This document shows, piece by piece, positions 47,092-56,519 of a stretch of 64,000 nt of DNA. The position numbers and the translations under genes are program-made. This DNA comes from Ruegeria sp. Alg231-54. GTDB lineage: Bacteria > Pseudomonadota > Alphaproteobacteria > Rhodobacterales > Rhodobacteraceae. Below the pieces are notes generated by a model. The model was given only the letters and a program-made list of their open reading frames with translations. It was not told the origin of the DNA and made no database searches. Position 1 is the first letter of the stretch. Every line of letters begins with the position of its first letter. Where the stretch lies: positions 124,001 through 188,000 of the forward strand of contig NZ_FREZ01000001.1 in assembly GCF_900143525.1 (NCBI RefSeq). Reading direction: 5' to 3'.

Positions 47092-48045
47092 TCAGCCCGA
47101 GCAACTGGCGCCACCCAGAACACAGAACTTGGCACAATGTGGGTGGTTGAGGTGCACGTCGGCCTCGGCCTCGGCAAGTGTGTTGCCCATTTCAAACTCA
47201 GGCTCGTACGGCAGTAAGGTACAGGCCAGAACGGCAGGTTGTTCTGCGCCTTTGCGTTTGACCACCATGCGGGCATTCGAACACATTACAGCCTCGGGTG
47301 CTTTATCCAGAATGCTCCAGCAAGCGGTTGTGATTTCGGGGACTTCGACAGTTTCGTCCATCTCGGGAAACAAAACGGTCTGGCCAGGATTCTGTGCGTC
47401 GATGTCAAAGCTGTGCCGCTTGAAGAACGCCTCATACCCGGCGCGGCTGTCGGCGTCGCTGTCACCCCAGACCGTGCGGCCGGCGATGGCGATATTGAAC
47501 CCGTTGTCGCGCAGCCACTCCATTCCGGTGATCGTCTTGTCAAAGCTGCCTTTGCCGCGTTCCTCGTCATGCAGTTCGGGGCGATAGTGGTCCACGGAAA
47601 CGCGAAGTGTCAGCTTGTTTCCATAGTTGCGCTTCAGATCCAGCAGCCCTTCACGCATCTTGCGGCGCATCATCGGCAGCATTGCATTTGTCAGGATCAA
47701 AACCTCATATCCGCGTTCTAAGGCGGCACGGGTCATGTCGATCATTTCAGGATTCATAAAGGGCTCGCCCCCGGTGAACCCAATCTCACGCACCGGCCAG
47801 TCGCGTTCTTCGATCTGGTCCAAGTAGTCGCGCACCTCTTCGGTGGTGATATAGACCAGCGCATCATTGGAGGGGCTGCTGGCGATGTAGCAGTTGACGC
47901 ATTCGATATTGCAAAGGGTGCCGGTATTGAACCACAACGTCTCGGGGTTTTTCAGCGCTACGGAAGCGCGGGTTTGCCCATCTGCTGTCACCAATTTGTT
48001 CTGAAACTTGCCGATATTGGCGGTCTGAGGCGCGTTGTCTTTCAT
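47092..48045 (-). CDS. Radical SAM protein with C-terminal cysteine motif
   Basis: A protein of 317 residues. The 4Fe-4S/SAM motif is C45-X3-C49-X2-C52 (TLCNIECVNCY), followed by GFTGGEPFMNPEM, which fits the SAM-binding GGE. C-terminal cysteines (TTACW, VMCSN, VLACTLLPYE and HPHCAKFCVLGGASCSG) could hold an auxiliary cluster as in SPASM-type enzymes. I cannot name the product. No small precursor peptide gene is visible next to it. It converges with a SYLF gene and is transcribed alone. Confidence 0.8.
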   Translation of the reverse strand: MKDNAPQTANIGKFQNKLVTADGQTRASVALKNPETLWFNTGTLCNIECVNCYIASSPSNDALVYITTEEVRDYLDQIEERDWPVREIGFTGGEPFMNPEMIDMTRAALERGYEVLILTNAMLPMMRRKMREGLLDLKRNYGNKLTLRVSVDHYRPELHDEERGKGSFDKTITGMEWLRDNGFNIAIAGRTVWGDSDADSRAGYEAFFKRHSFDIDAQNPGQTVLFPEMDETVEVPEITTACWSILDKAPEAVMCSNARMVVKRKGAEQPAVLACTLLPYEPEFEMGNTLAEAEADVHLNHPHCAKFCVLGGASCSG

Positions 48046-48104
48046 TCCGGTATCCGGTTCTTTGAAGTTACTTCTGATGTAGCTGCTCGACTCGGATTAG
48101 TTAA

Positions 48105-48125
48105 GTCAGGCAAGTGCGACCTGAC
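48105..48125. promoter_or_regulatory. Inverted repeat upstream of zwf
   Basis: GTCAGG and CCTGAC are separated by nine bases, about 80 bases before the zwf ATG and followed by AGAGTTTT. It may be an operator for zwf or a weak terminator; neither can be decided from sequence. Confidence 0.3.
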
Positions 48126-48206
48126 AGAGTTTTGATGATGGGGGATTTACGCTGACCGATTGCGCTAACATTGGACATGCCCGGCGGGGCAAGATAAGGA
48201 AAAACC

Positions 48207-49661
48207 ATGGTTTCTCGCGTCATACCTGTTGATCCGTTCGATCTCGTCATTTTTGGCGGGACCGGTGACTTGGCGCAACGCAAGATTTTACCGGCCCTGT
48301 TTCGGCGCTTTTGCTCAGGGCAGTGGGCCGAAGGTGTGCAAATCATAGGCGCGGCGCGCACGGTCCACGACCGCGCGGGGTTTCAGGCAATGGTCGCCGA
48401 ATCGCTGCGAACCCATGCGACTGCGCAATGCCGGGACGAGGGCGCATTGCGCGCGTTTCTGGACCGCGTCGACTATGTGACCCTCGACGGATATTCGAAT
48501 GAGGGCTGGGATCAGCTTTCTGACAAGCTGAACCAAGATCGGGTGCGCGCGTTCTATTTTTCGGTTGGTCCACGCCTGTTCGGGCCTTTGGCCGAAAGGA
48601 TCAAAGCGCATGATCTTGCAACGCCAAGCACGCGGATTGTCGTTGAAAAACCCTTTGGTCACGATTTGGAAAGCGCACGGGCGTTAAACGCGACCTTGGC
48701 TGAGCATTTTCGGGAAAGCCAAATCTACCGGATTGATCACTATCTGGGAAAGGAAACCGTCCAGAACCTGATGGCCGTTCGCTTTGGCAATATGCTGTTC
48801 GAACCGCTGTGGAATAGCCAGTATGTTGATCACATCCAGATCACGGTGGCCGAATCCGTAGGTATCGACGGGCGGGAAGAGTACTATGAGCGCGCAGGTG
48901 CCATGCGCGACATGATGCAAAATCACCTGATGCAGCTTTTGTGTCTGATCGCGATGGAGCCGCCGGCAAAGTTTGATCCTGACGCTGTGCGGGATGAAAA
49001 GCTCAAGGTTATTCGCGCGTTGGATCAGGTCCAGCCACACCATATCGTGCGTGGTCAGTTCGATGGCGGTGGCAACGGGAAAGGATACCGCGAGAATGTG
49101 GGCAATCCGCGCTCGACCACCGAAAGCTATGTGGCGCTGCGGGCGCATATCAGCAATTGGCGGTGGGCGGGTACTCCATTCTATCTGCGCACGGGTAAGC
49201 GTCTGGTGGCGCGGTCTTCGGTAATCAATGTGATGTTCAAAGACGCGCCGCATTCGATTTTTGGCGAAGAGGCCGGACGCCACGCAAATGTCCTATCGAT
49301 CCGCCTGCAGCCGAACGAGGGAATAACGCTGAAGGTGACGATCAAGGAACCCGGGCCGGGTGGGATGCGCCTGGTCGATGTGCCCTTGGACATGAGTTTT
49401 GCCGAGGCGCTGGGGTCGGGAAACCAAGACCCGCCCGATGCATATGAACGGCTGGTGATGGACGTGATCCGGGGCAACCAGACCCTGTTCATGCGCGGGG
49501 ATGAGGTCGAGGCCGCATGGGCCTGGACCGACCCGATCATTGCCGGTTGGCACGCGCGCGGTGACGTACCAAAACCCTATGAAAGCGGCAGCACAGGTCC
49601 GGGCGACGCCGAGCTGTTGATGAAACGAGATGGTCGCCGCTGGCAAGGAATAAACCCATGA
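48207..49661 (+). CDS. zwf: Glucose-6-phosphate 1-dehydrogenase
   Basis: A cytoplasmic enzyme of 484 residues converting glucose 6-phosphate to 6-phosphogluconolactone with NADP. The nucleotide-binding motif is IFGGTGDLAQRKI (about 13-25) and the active site is RIDHYLGKE with D177-H178. KPFGHDLESA and the C-terminal RNPQ-free segment DAYERLVMDVIRGNQTLF follow the family pattern. AAGGAAA lies upstream of the ATG. Its TGA overlaps the pgl start (ATGA at 49658). Confidence 0.97.
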   Translation: MVSRVIPVDPFDLVIFGGTGDLAQRKILPALFRRFCSGQWAEGVQIIGAARTVHDRAGFQAMVAESLRTHATAQCRDEGALRAFLDRVDYVTLDGYSNEGWDQLSDKLNQDRVRAFYFSVGPRLFGPLAERIKAHDLATPSTRIVVEKPFGHDLESARALNATLAEHFRESQIYRIDHYLGKETVQNLMAVRFGNMLFEPLWNSQYVDHIQITVAESVGIDGREEYYERAGAMRDMMQNHLMQLLCLIAMEPPAKFDPDAVRDEKLKVIRALDQVQPHHIVRGQFDGGGNGKGYRENVGNPRSTTESYVALRAHISNWRWAGTPFYLRTGKRLVARSSVINVMFKDAPHSIFGEEAGRHANVLSIRLQPNEGITLKVTIKEPGPGGMRLVDVPLDMSFAEALGSGNQDPPDAYERLVMDVIRGNQTLFMRGDEVEAAWAWTDPIIAGWHARGDVPKPYESGSTGPGDAELLMKRDGRRWQGINP

Positions 49662-50329
49662 AGATTCAAGAATATGCGGATCGCGACATGCTGGCCATTG
49701 ATGTCGCAAACGCCTTGGCCGGAGAGTTGGAGGCTGCCTTGCTGCATCACGACACGGTCTCATTGGCCGTGCCGGGTGGTACGACGCCGGGGCCGGTCTT
49801 TGATGGTCTTTGCGCGGCCGATCTGGCATGGGACCGGGTGCGGGTTTTGCCGACCGATGAGCGCTGTGTTCCGGGTGACAGTGATCGATCGAACGAACGG
49901 CTGATCCGGCAGCGCCTGCTGACGAACCGGGCTTCGGTTGCCCAGTATGTGCCGCTGTATCTTGAGGGTAAGGAACCCGACGATGTCCTGCCGGAAATCG
50001 AAAACCTGATCGCGCCGGTTTTGCCATTGTCGGTTCTGGTATTGGGGATGGGTGAGGATATGCACACCGCGTCACTGTTTCCGGGGATGCAGGGGCTTGA
50101 GGCTGCGCTGGACAGCCATGCGCCCATTCTTGCTGTTGCGCGCACCGAAACTCAGCCCGAGGCGCGGATCACGCTGACCGGCCCGGTGCTGGACGGCGCG
50201 CTGTCAAAACACCTGATCATTTATGGCGCCGCCAAACGCGACGCGTTGGACAAGGCCATGTCGCTGCCACCAGAAGAGGCACCGATCGCCGCCACGCTGA
50301 CCGGCATGACGGTTCATTGGGCGGAGTAA
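49658..50329 (+). CDS. pgl: 6-Phosphogluconolactonase
   Basis: A protein of 223 residues that hydrolyses 6-phosphogluconolactone. Family features are [17 protein letters not shown] (the GG(T/S)TP loop), [25 protein letters not shown] and [16 protein letters not shown], with [14 protein letters not shown] near the end. It sits between zwf and pgi, overlapping zwf by four bases and ending five bases before pgi. The three-gene unit supplies 6-phosphogluconate for the Entner-Doudoroff pathway, the main glucose route in this bacterial group. Confidence 0.95.
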   Translation: MKIQEYADRDMLAIDVANALAGELEAALLHHDTVSLAVPGGTTPGPVFDGLCAADLAWDRVRVLPTDERCVPGDSDRSNERLIRQRLLTNRASVAQYVPLYLEGKEPDDVLPEIENLIAPVLPLSVLVLGMGEDMHTASLFPGMQGLEAALDSHAPILAVARTETQPEARITLTGPVLDGALSKHLIIYGAAKRDALDKAMSLPPEEAPIAATLTGMTVHWAE

Positions 50330-50334
50330 CGCAG

Positions 50335-51948
50335 ATGCAATTGAACTCGCTCAAAACCCTTGCATCCGACGCTCAGGACGAAGCCATCCTGGGCCTGTTT
50401 GAAACCGATCCGAACCGCGCGCAGAGTTTTTCTGCATCGACCGGCGACCTGTTGTTTGATTACTCTAAAACTCAGATCACAGATGAGGTCCGAAAAGCCT
50501 TAATCGCGTTGTGTGATGAGGCGGGTCTGGCCTCGCGCCGCGCCGCGATGTTTGACGGGGAAAAGATCAACGAAACCGAAGGTCGCGCGGTTTTGCACAC
50601 TGCGCTTCGCAATCTGGACGGTGGTCCTGTCGAAGTTGATGGGTTGGACGTCATGCCCGACGTTCTGGGCACGTTGCAACGGATGCGCGTCTTTGCAGAA
50701 GAGGTGCGTGGCGGCGCGGTCACCGGGGCAGGGGGCGCCTTTACCGATGTGGTCAATATCGGCATCGGTGGTTCGGACTTGGGCCCGGTGATGGCAACAC
50801 ATGCGCTGTCGCCGTATCACGATGGGCCAAGGCTGCATTATGTATCGAACGTAGACGGTGCCCACATCGCAGATACGTTGCGCCAGCTGGATCCAACGCG
50901 GACACTGGTGATTGTTGCCTCAAAAACCTTCACGACCATCGAGACGATGACCAATGCTCGAACCGCGCGGGCTTGGATGGAAGACGGCGGCGGCGATCCG
51001 GGCAAGCAGTTTGCCGCCGTGTCCAGCGCGCAGGACAAAACCCAAGCCTTTGGCATCCCCCAAGAGCGCGTATTCGGTTTCGCTGATTGGGTAGGCGGGC
51101 GCTACTCGGTCTGGGGTCCGGTCGGCTTGCCGGTGATGATCGCCGTCGGATCGAACGCCTTCGATGCGTTCTTGCGCGGCGGGCAGGCGATGGATATACA
51201 TTTCCGCGCCGCCGACTGGGTCGAAAATATGCCCGTTATGCTGGCTTTGGTCGGCATTTGGCATCGTCAGGTTCAGGGTCATGCCAGCCGGGCCGTGCTG
51301 CCTTATGATCAGCGCCTGCTGCGATTGCCTGCGTATTTTCAACAGCTTGAGATGGAATCGAACGGCAAATCTGTTGCCATGGACGGCAACACTCTGACCA
51401 TTCCCTCGGGCCCCGTCGTCTGGGGTGAGCCGGGCACCAATGGGCAGCATGCATTTTATCAGTTGATCCACCAAGGCACCGACGTGATCCCCTGTGAGTT
51501 CATGGTCGCGGCCGAGGGGCACGAACCGGAATTGACCCACCATCACCGACTGTTGCTGGCCAATTGCCTGGCGCAGTCCGAGGCGCTGATGCGCGGTCGA
51601 TCCTTGGGCGAAGCACGGCAACGGATGGCGGAGAAGAGGCTGGAAGGGGACGAGCTGGAACGGCAAGCCCGTCACCGCGTTTTTCCGGGCAACCGTCCTT
51701 CGACAACGTTGATGTATCCAATGCTCACGCCGTTTGTTCTGGGCCAGATCATCGCGCTTTACGAACATCGTGTGTTTGTCGAGGGCGTCCTATTGGGCAT
51801 CAACTCGTTCGACCAGTGGGGCGTTGAGTTGGGCAAGGAACTTGCCACATCTCTCGGCCCGATCGTCGACGGAGAAGAAAGCGCGACTGGCAAGGACGGC
51901 TCGACCGCTGCCTTGGTTGCCTATGCAATGCGCCACCGCGATCAATAA
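50335..51948 (+). CDS. pgi: Glucose-6-phosphate isomerase
   Basis: A cytoplasmic enzyme of 537 residues interconverting glucose 6-phosphate and fructose 6-phosphate. Signatures are [45 protein letters not shown] (PGI signature 1 region) and [14 protein letters not shown]; the [19 protein letters not shown] and [10 protein letters not shown] segments near the C-terminus hold active-site residues. I start at ATG 50335 (MQLNSLKTL). A terminator follows 11 bases after the stop. Confidence 0.96.
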   Translation: MQLNSLKTLASDAQDEAILGLFETDPNRAQSFSASTGDLLFDYSKTQITDEVRKALIALCDEAGLASRRAAMFDGEKINETEGRAVLHTALRNLDGGPVEVDGLDVMPDVLGTLQRMRVFAEEVRGGAVTGAGGAFTDVVNIGIGGSDLGPVMATHALSPYHDGPRLHYVSNVDGAHIADTLRQLDPTRTLVIVASKTFTTIETMTNARTARAWMEDGGGDPGKQFAAVSSAQDKTQAFGIPQERVFGFADWVGGRYSVWGPVGLPVMIAVGSNAFDAFLRGGQAMDIHFRAADWVENMPVMLALVGIWHRQVQGHASRAVLPYDQRLLRLPAYFQQLEMESNGKSVAMDGNTLTIPSGPVVWGEPGTNGQHAFYQLIHQGTDVIPCEFMVAAEGHEPELTHHHRLLLANCLAQSEALMRGRSLGEARQRMAEKRLEGDELERQARHRVFPGNRPSTTLMYPMLTPFVLGQIIALYEHRVFVEGVLLGINSFDQWGVELGKELATSLGPIVDGEESATGKDGSTAALVAYAMRHRDQ

Positions 51949-51959
51949 CGTGATTTTTG

Positions 51960-51992
51960 GCAGCCTGCCGTAGAGGCAGGCTGCATTCTTTT
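51960..51992 (+). terminator. Rho-independent terminator of zwf-pgl-pgi
   Basis: Perfect 10-bp stem GCAGCCTGCC / GGCAGGCTGC with a 5-base loop, followed by ATTCTTTT, just after the pgi stop. Confidence 0.9.
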
Positions 51993-52126
51993 ATTGTCAG
52001 ACAATTAAATGATTGGCAGGGTCAGTTCTTAGGGAACGCCCTGAACTCTCTGCTTTGCGCAAGCGGACATGAGGCTTCGGGCAAGCAGACAGCGCTGCCC
52101 AACTGAGTGGTGCTGACATTGGGAGG

Positions 52127-53752
52127 ATGTCCATGCTGGGACAGATGATGACGCAGCCTTTGTTGATTTCGTCGCTGATTGATCACGCCGAACGCTATCA
52201 TGGCCAGACCGAGATCTACTCGGTCGAAACCGATGGGTCGGTCACTGAAACCACTTGGGCGCAAGTGGCACAAAACGCGCGAAAGCTGGGTTCGGCGCTG
52301 ACCAAGCTGGGACTGGAACCCCAGGACCGCATCGGCACGTTGTCCTGGAATAACCGACGACATCTGGAGATTTATTATGCGACTTCCGGCGCGGGATATG
52401 TGTGCCACACGGTGAACCCCCGGCTTTTCCCGGAACAGCTGACTTACATTATCAACCACGCCAAAGACCGGGTTCTGTTCTTTGATGCGACATTCATCCC
52501 TCTGGTCGCGGCCCTGCACGAACACCTGACTGAAGTGCGCCATTTCGTTTTGATGGGCCCACGGAAGGAAGACGCCGTTGCCCAAATCCCTGGCGTCGCG
52601 TTCTATGATGACCTGATCGAAACTGGCGATGGCGATTTTCAGTGGCCCAGTTTCGATGAAAACACAGCGTCCAGCCTGTGTTACACCTCGGGCACGACGG
52701 GCAATCCCAAAGGCGTTCTGTATTCCCATCGTTCCACAGTCCTGCACAGTTTTGGATCGAACACGCGAGATGTCATAGGCTTTTCTGCTATGGATGTCGT
52801 GATGCCGGTGGTTCCAATGTTCCATGTCAACGCCTGGGGGTCGCCCTATGCCTGCGCCATGTCGGGTTCACGCATGGTGCTGCCGGGGCCGGGCCTGCAT
52901 GGCGAAGCCCTGGTGAATCTGGTCGATACATATGGCGTGACGCTGGCAATGGGGGTTCCGACGATCTGGCAAGGCTTGCTGGCACATGCCGAGAAGTCAG
53001 GTAGCAAACTCGCCAGCTTGAACCGCACTGTCATTGGCGGTGCAGCGTGCCCGCCCTCGATGATCGAAACTTTTCGCGAGACCTATGGTGTCGATACGGT
53101 TCACGCCTGGGGCATGAGCGAGATGAGTCCCCTGGGAAGCACGAACAACCCACTGGCCAAGCATCTAGACCTTCCGCCTGAAGAACAACACAAGCTGCGC
53201 GAAAGCCAGGGTCGTCCGCCCTACGGGGTCGAGTTGAAAATCGTCGATGATGACGGCAATGATCTGCCGCATGACGGCGTTACGCAGGGCGATCTGCTGG
53301 TGCGCGGTCATTGGGTGTTGGACAGCTATTTCCAAATGCAGGATGAAGACCTGCTGCAGGACGGATGGTTCGCGACCGGAGATGTCGCAACGTTGGACCC
53401 TGACGGATACATGACAATCCGCGACCGGTCCAAGGACATCATCAAATCCGGGGGTGAGTGGATCAGTTCGGTCGAGTTGGAAAACATCGCCGTAGCCCAC
53501 CCGCAACTTGCCACTGCAGCCGTTGTTGGTGTGCCACATCCCAAATGGGACGAACGCCCCTTGTTGGTTGCCGTCAAAGCCGAAGGCGCGGACCCGAGTG
53601 AAGAAGAATTGCTGGCTTTCTTCGACGGTAAAATCGCCAAATGGCAGGTGCCCGATAAGGTTGTCTTTGTGGATGCGCTACCACTGAACGCGACCGGGAA
53701 GGTCCTGAAACGCAATCTGCGCGCAGACTTCGAGGGTGCCTTGATAGGCTAA
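52127..53752 (+). CDS. Acyl-CoA ligase resembling DmdB (3-methylmercaptopropionate-CoA ligase)
   Basis: An AMP-forming ligase of 541 residues. Motifs are LCYTSGTTGNPKGVLYSHRS, VHAWGMSEMSPLG, GWFATGDVATLDPDGY, KDIIKSGGEWISSVELENIA and LNATGKVLKRNLR with the catalytic lysine. The N-terminus MLGQMMTQPLLISSLIDHA and segments such as CHTVNPRLFPEQ, RPPYGVELKIVDD and KWDERPLLVAVK agree with my memory of Ruegeria DmdB, the second enzyme of DMSP demethylation. Related medium-chain acyl-CoA ligases share much of this, so the substrate is not proved. No other dmd gene is adjacent. Confidence 0.8.
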   Translation: MSMLGQMMTQPLLISSLIDHAERYHGQTEIYSVETDGSVTETTWAQVAQNARKLGSALTKLGLEPQDRIGTLSWNNRRHLEIYYATSGAGYVCHTVNPRLFPEQLTYIINHAKDRVLFFDATFIPLVAALHEHLTEVRHFVLMGPRKEDAVAQIPGVAFYDDLIETGDGDFQWPSFDENTASSLCYTSGTTGNPKGVLYSHRSTVLHSFGSNTRDVIGFSAMDVVMPVVPMFHVNAWGSPYACAMSGSRMVLPGPGLHGEALVNLVDTYGVTLAMGVPTIWQGLLAHAEKSGSKLASLNRTVIGGAACPPSMIETFRETYGVDTVHAWGMSEMSPLGSTNNPLAKHLDLPPEEQHKLRESQGRPPYGVELKIVDDDGNDLPHDGVTQGDLLVRGHWVLDSYFQMQDEDLLQDGWFATGDVATLDPDGYMTIRDRSKDIIKSGGEWISSVELENIAVAHPQLATAAVVGVPHPKWDERPLLVAVKAEGADPSEEELLAFFDGKIAKWQVPDKVVFVDALPLNATGKVLKRNLRADFEGALIG

Positions 53753-53772
53753 GCGCCTGATATTGTTGAAAA

Positions 53773-53847
53773 TGGCTCCGGCGGTAGGGATCGAACCTAC
53801 GACCAATTGATTAACAGTCAACTGCTCTACCGCTGAGCTACGCCGGA
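53773..53847 (-). tRNA. tRNA-Asn (GTT), copy 1
   Basis: A complete cloverleaf on the minus strand with acceptor stem TCCGGCG/CGCCGGA, D-loop region AGCTCAGCGGTAGAGC, anticodon loop CTGTTAA (anticodon GTT), T-arm GGTTCGATCC, and encoded CCA at 53775-53773. It is identical to the copy 205 bases away. Confidence 0.95.
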
Positions 53848-53858
53848 ACGGTTCGCGC

Positions 53859-53887
53859 CGTATAGCAACCTGTTTCTACGGCGTCCA
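53859..53887 (-). promoter_or_regulatory. Promoter of tRNA-Asn copy 1
   Basis: On the minus strand TGGACG, 17 bases, TATACG, placed just before the tRNA 5' end. The same two hexamers with the same 17-base spacing precede copy 2, while the spacers differ, which supports function. Confidence 0.75.
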
Positions 53888-53977
53888 GTGGGGGGCAGAA
53901 TTTTTTTCGCCAAAATGACATCAATCCGAATAGCACCGAATTTGGTGCCGAATGAGGGTCTTGATATCAGGAGATTT

Positions 53978-54052
53978 TGGCTCCGGCGGTAGGGATCGAA
54001 CCTACGACCAATTGATTAACAGTCAACTGCTCTACCGCTGAGCTACGCCGGA
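53978..54052 (-). tRNA. tRNA-Asn (GTT), copy 2
   Basis: Identical in sequence to the copy at 53773-53847, including anticodon GTT and encoded CCA. The two genes are in the same direction, 130 bases apart, and each has its own promoter. Confidence 0.95.
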
Positions 54053-54061
54053 ACTGAGGGG

Positions 54062-54090
54062 CGTATAACAACCCGTTTTTTGCCCGTCCA
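54062..54090 (-). promoter_or_regulatory. Promoter of tRNA-Asn copy 2
   Basis: On the minus strand TGGACG, 17 bases, TATACG, with the same hexamers and spacing as upstream of copy 1. Confidence 0.75.
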
Positions 54091-54129
54091 GAGGGGAACT
54101 GCATCAAACGGAAAAAAAGTTCTGCGTGT

Positions 54130-55044
54130 TCATGTTGACCTTGAAAACATGGCATCGACTGAAAGTGCGTCGGAAGTGTAAACTTGAGATTTACCATAAA
54201 GATCAACTAGATGTGCGAACACGTTGCGTTCAGCCGCGGGCAAAAGCGCGGCTGGCGTGTCGGTATAGACGCGCTCGGCAAGTTGTCGGGCGATTCCGGG
54301 CTGCTCCTCCAGCGCCGCCAGTATCTGCGCCTCGCGGGACAGCCGGTGAGTGATCAGCCAATCCAACCGTTCAGAAGGGTTGGTGATCTCCGCACCGTGA
54401 CCCGCATGAAACACGGCCCAATCCCGCGCACGCAACCTGTGGCACGCCTGCATAAAGTCTGTCAGGTCCCCATCCGGTGGAGAAACCAGTGAGCTGGCCC
54501 AGCCCATGACGTGATCGGCAGTAAAGCAGACATCGCCCCAACCCAAAGCGATATGATTGCCCAGGTGACCGGGCGTATGGATGACCTCAAGTTGCCAATC
54601 GTCGCCCTCGATCACCTCACCATCCGCCACTTCGACATCCGGGCGAAACGCAGTGTCTATCCCTTCGCCGCCGCCGGCCAGACCCTGCCGCGCCAGTTGT
54701 GCCATCACTGCGCTGCGTCCGGCCTGTGGGCCGCCAAAGGCCAGAATCGACGCGCCGGTGCGTGCCGCCAATGGCGCCGCGAGCGGTGAATGATCCAGAT
54801 GGCTGTGCGTGACGATAATATGGCTGATCCGTTGCCCCGGCTGCACCGCGTTCAGAATCGCCGCAAGATGCGCATCGCTCAAAGGACCGGGATCAATGAC
54901 CGCCAAATCACGTTCTCCCAAAAGGTACGTGTTCGTACCGCGATAGGTCATCGGGGACGGATTCGGGGCTTGTATCCGGCGCAGCCCGGGTTGTAAGTCG
55001 ATCGCCAGACCGGAGGGCGGGTTGAAATCGTCGGGCGCCTGCAT
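54130..55044 (-). CDS. Metallo-beta-lactamase fold hydrolase
   Basis: A protein of 304 residues. The metal motif HSHLDH lies at 80-85 (VTHSHLDHSPLA), with later ligands in IHTPGHLGNH, CFTADHVMGW and FHAGHG. The N-terminal MTYRGTNTYLLGERDLAVIDPGP and the C-terminal winged-helix-like tail (about 225-304) match the LACTB2/hydroxyacylglutathione-hydrolase-like group, whose human member is an endoribonuclease. The substrate is unknown. It is divergent from the histidine kinase gene, with 44 bases between. Confidence 0.88.
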   Translation of the reverse strand: MQAPDDFNPPSGLAIDLQPGLRRIQAPNPSPMTYRGTNTYLLGERDLAVIDPGPLSDAHLAAILNAVQPGQRISHIIVTHSHLDHSPLAAPLAARTGASILAFGGPQAGRSAVMAQLARQGLAGGGEGIDTAFRPDVEVADGEVIEGDDWQLEVIHTPGHLGNHIALGWGDVCFTADHVMGWASSLVSPPDGDLTDFMQACHRLRARDWAVFHAGHGAEITNPSERLDWLITHRLSREAQILAALEEQPGIARQLAERVYTDTPAALLPAAERNVFAHLVDLYGKSQVYTSDALSVDAMFSRST

Positions 55045-55088
55045 TCTGAGCTCTTTCTCTTGGCGGATCAGCCCGTTAGGTTTAGCGC

Positions 55089-56408
55089 ATGTTCAGTCGA
55101 TGGCTCAAACAATATATGCCGCGCAGCCTGTATGCCCGCGCGGCACTAATTCTGGTTCTTCCAGTTGTCGTGCTGCTGTTGGTGGTGGGGATTGCCTTCT
55201 TGCAAAAGCATCTCGAGGACGTCACCGCGCAGATGACCAAGACCGCCACGCGCGAAGTGACGTTGGTGCTGGAAACCATGAAAAGGGCCGAGACCCAGCA
55301 GCAGGCGCTGGCAGCGATACGCCTGGATTTGTCGGTGCTTGATATGAAAGCCCGTTTTGTTGACGGCGACGAAAACCCGATAACGGACAGGCGTCGGTGG
55401 TACGATTTTATCGCACCACAGGTCGAATACCATTTGCGAGCGGGGCTGCCAGATCTGGTCGCCGTCGCTTTGCCTTCGGGTGATGAAGCTCGGTTGTACC
55501 TTGAAACCGATCTAGGGCTGCTCCAGCTGACGATAGATCGCCGCCGCCTGTCGCCCACGGCGCCGCATCAGTTGATTGTGACCATGATGTTCTTTGCCGT
55601 TGTGATGACGACGATCTCATTCCTCTATATGCGCAATCAGCTGCGGCCTATTACCCGCCTTTCTGACGCTGCGCAGGCCTTTGGTCGGGGCAGGGTAGTA
55701 CCATATACGCCGGGGGGCGCAATAGAAGTGCGCGCTGCTGGCAGTGCGTTTCTGGAAATGAGGGCTAGAATCGAGCGACAGATGGAACAGCGCACGATGA
55801 TGCTTTCGGGTGTAAGCCACGACCTGAGAACACCGCTGACGCGGCTGAAACTGGGTCTTTCCATGTTGCCCGAAGATCAGGCAGCACCGCTGAAACAGGA
55901 CGTGGACGAAATGCAATTGCTGCTGGATGCGTTCCTTGATTTCTCACGTGGTGTCGCCGAGGGGCCAGCCGAGGCGATCGAACCTGCAGTGTTGTTGCGT
56001 CAGATCGTCGAAGACGCGCGCCGGGCAGGTCATCAGGCCGAATTAGTCTCAGTCGAAGGTGACGGCACGGCGATGCTGCGCCCCATGGCCATTCGCCGCG
56101 CGGTCGAAAATTTGATTGGCAATGCGGTGCGATATGGCAACCGGGCCGAGGTCAGCTTGTCCCTGACGCCCAAAATCGTGCGCATCCGGGTCGAAGATGA
56201 TGGACCGGGTATTCCGGTAGAGCAGCGCACTGAGGCTGTAAAACCGTTCTCGCGCCTTGATCCCGCGCGAAATCAGAATCAGGGCAGTGGCGTTGGTCTA
56301 GGATTAGCGATTGTTGCGGATATTGCCCGCGCACATGGCGGTGTTCTGCGGCTTGGTAAAAGTGAAAGGCTGGGCGGTCTTTGCGCGGATATCATTGTTG
56401 GGCGATGA
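55089..56408 (+). CDS. EnvZ-like sensor histidine kinase
   Basis: A membrane kinase of 439 residues. Helix 1 is at about 17-38, the periplasmic region at about 40-160, and helix 2 at about 161-181, followed by HAMP (LRPITRLSDAAQAFGRGR). The phospho-acceptor is H244 in GVSHDLRTPLTRLKLGL. The ATPase domain has LIGNAVRYG, DDGPGIP and GSGVGLGLAIV. The arrangement is that of EnvZ-type osmosensors. No response regulator gene lies beside it in this window, so the partner (probably OmpR-like) is elsewhere. Confidence 0.88.
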   Translation: MFSRWLKQYMPRSLYARAALILVLPVVVLLLVVGIAFLQKHLEDVTAQMTKTATREVTLVLETMKRAETQQQALAAIRLDLSVLDMKARFVDGDENPITDRRRWYDFIAPQVEYHLRAGLPDLVAVALPSGDEARLYLETDLGLLQLTIDRRRLSPTAPHQLIVTMMFFAVVMTTISFLYMRNQLRPITRLSDAAQAFGRGRVVPYTPGGAIEVRAAGSAFLEMRARIERQMEQRTMMLSGVSHDLRTPLTRLKLGLSMLPEDQAAPLKQDVDEMQLLLDAFLDFSRGVAEGPAEAIEPAVLLRQIVEDARRAGHQAELVSVEGDGTAMLRPMAIRRAVENLIGNAVRYGNRAEVSLSLTPKIVRIRVEDDGPGIPVEQRTEAVKPFSRLDPARNQNQGSGVGLGLAIVADIARAHGGVLRLGKSERLGGLCADIIVGR

Positions 56409-56519
56409 TTTTGGTGAGATCGGAATTCACGTTTTGTGTCGCAACCACAAGCGGCGCGCATTTTTTATTTGGTCTAAAGCACCGATCACCCCGTACAACC
56501 TTTAGAATGGGAGGAAGTC

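Noticed and set aside
53967..54206. Reading frame of 79 codons on the minus strand
   Set aside because: It lies over the second tRNA-Asn and its promoter and the end of the metallo-hydrolase gene, and has no family motif.
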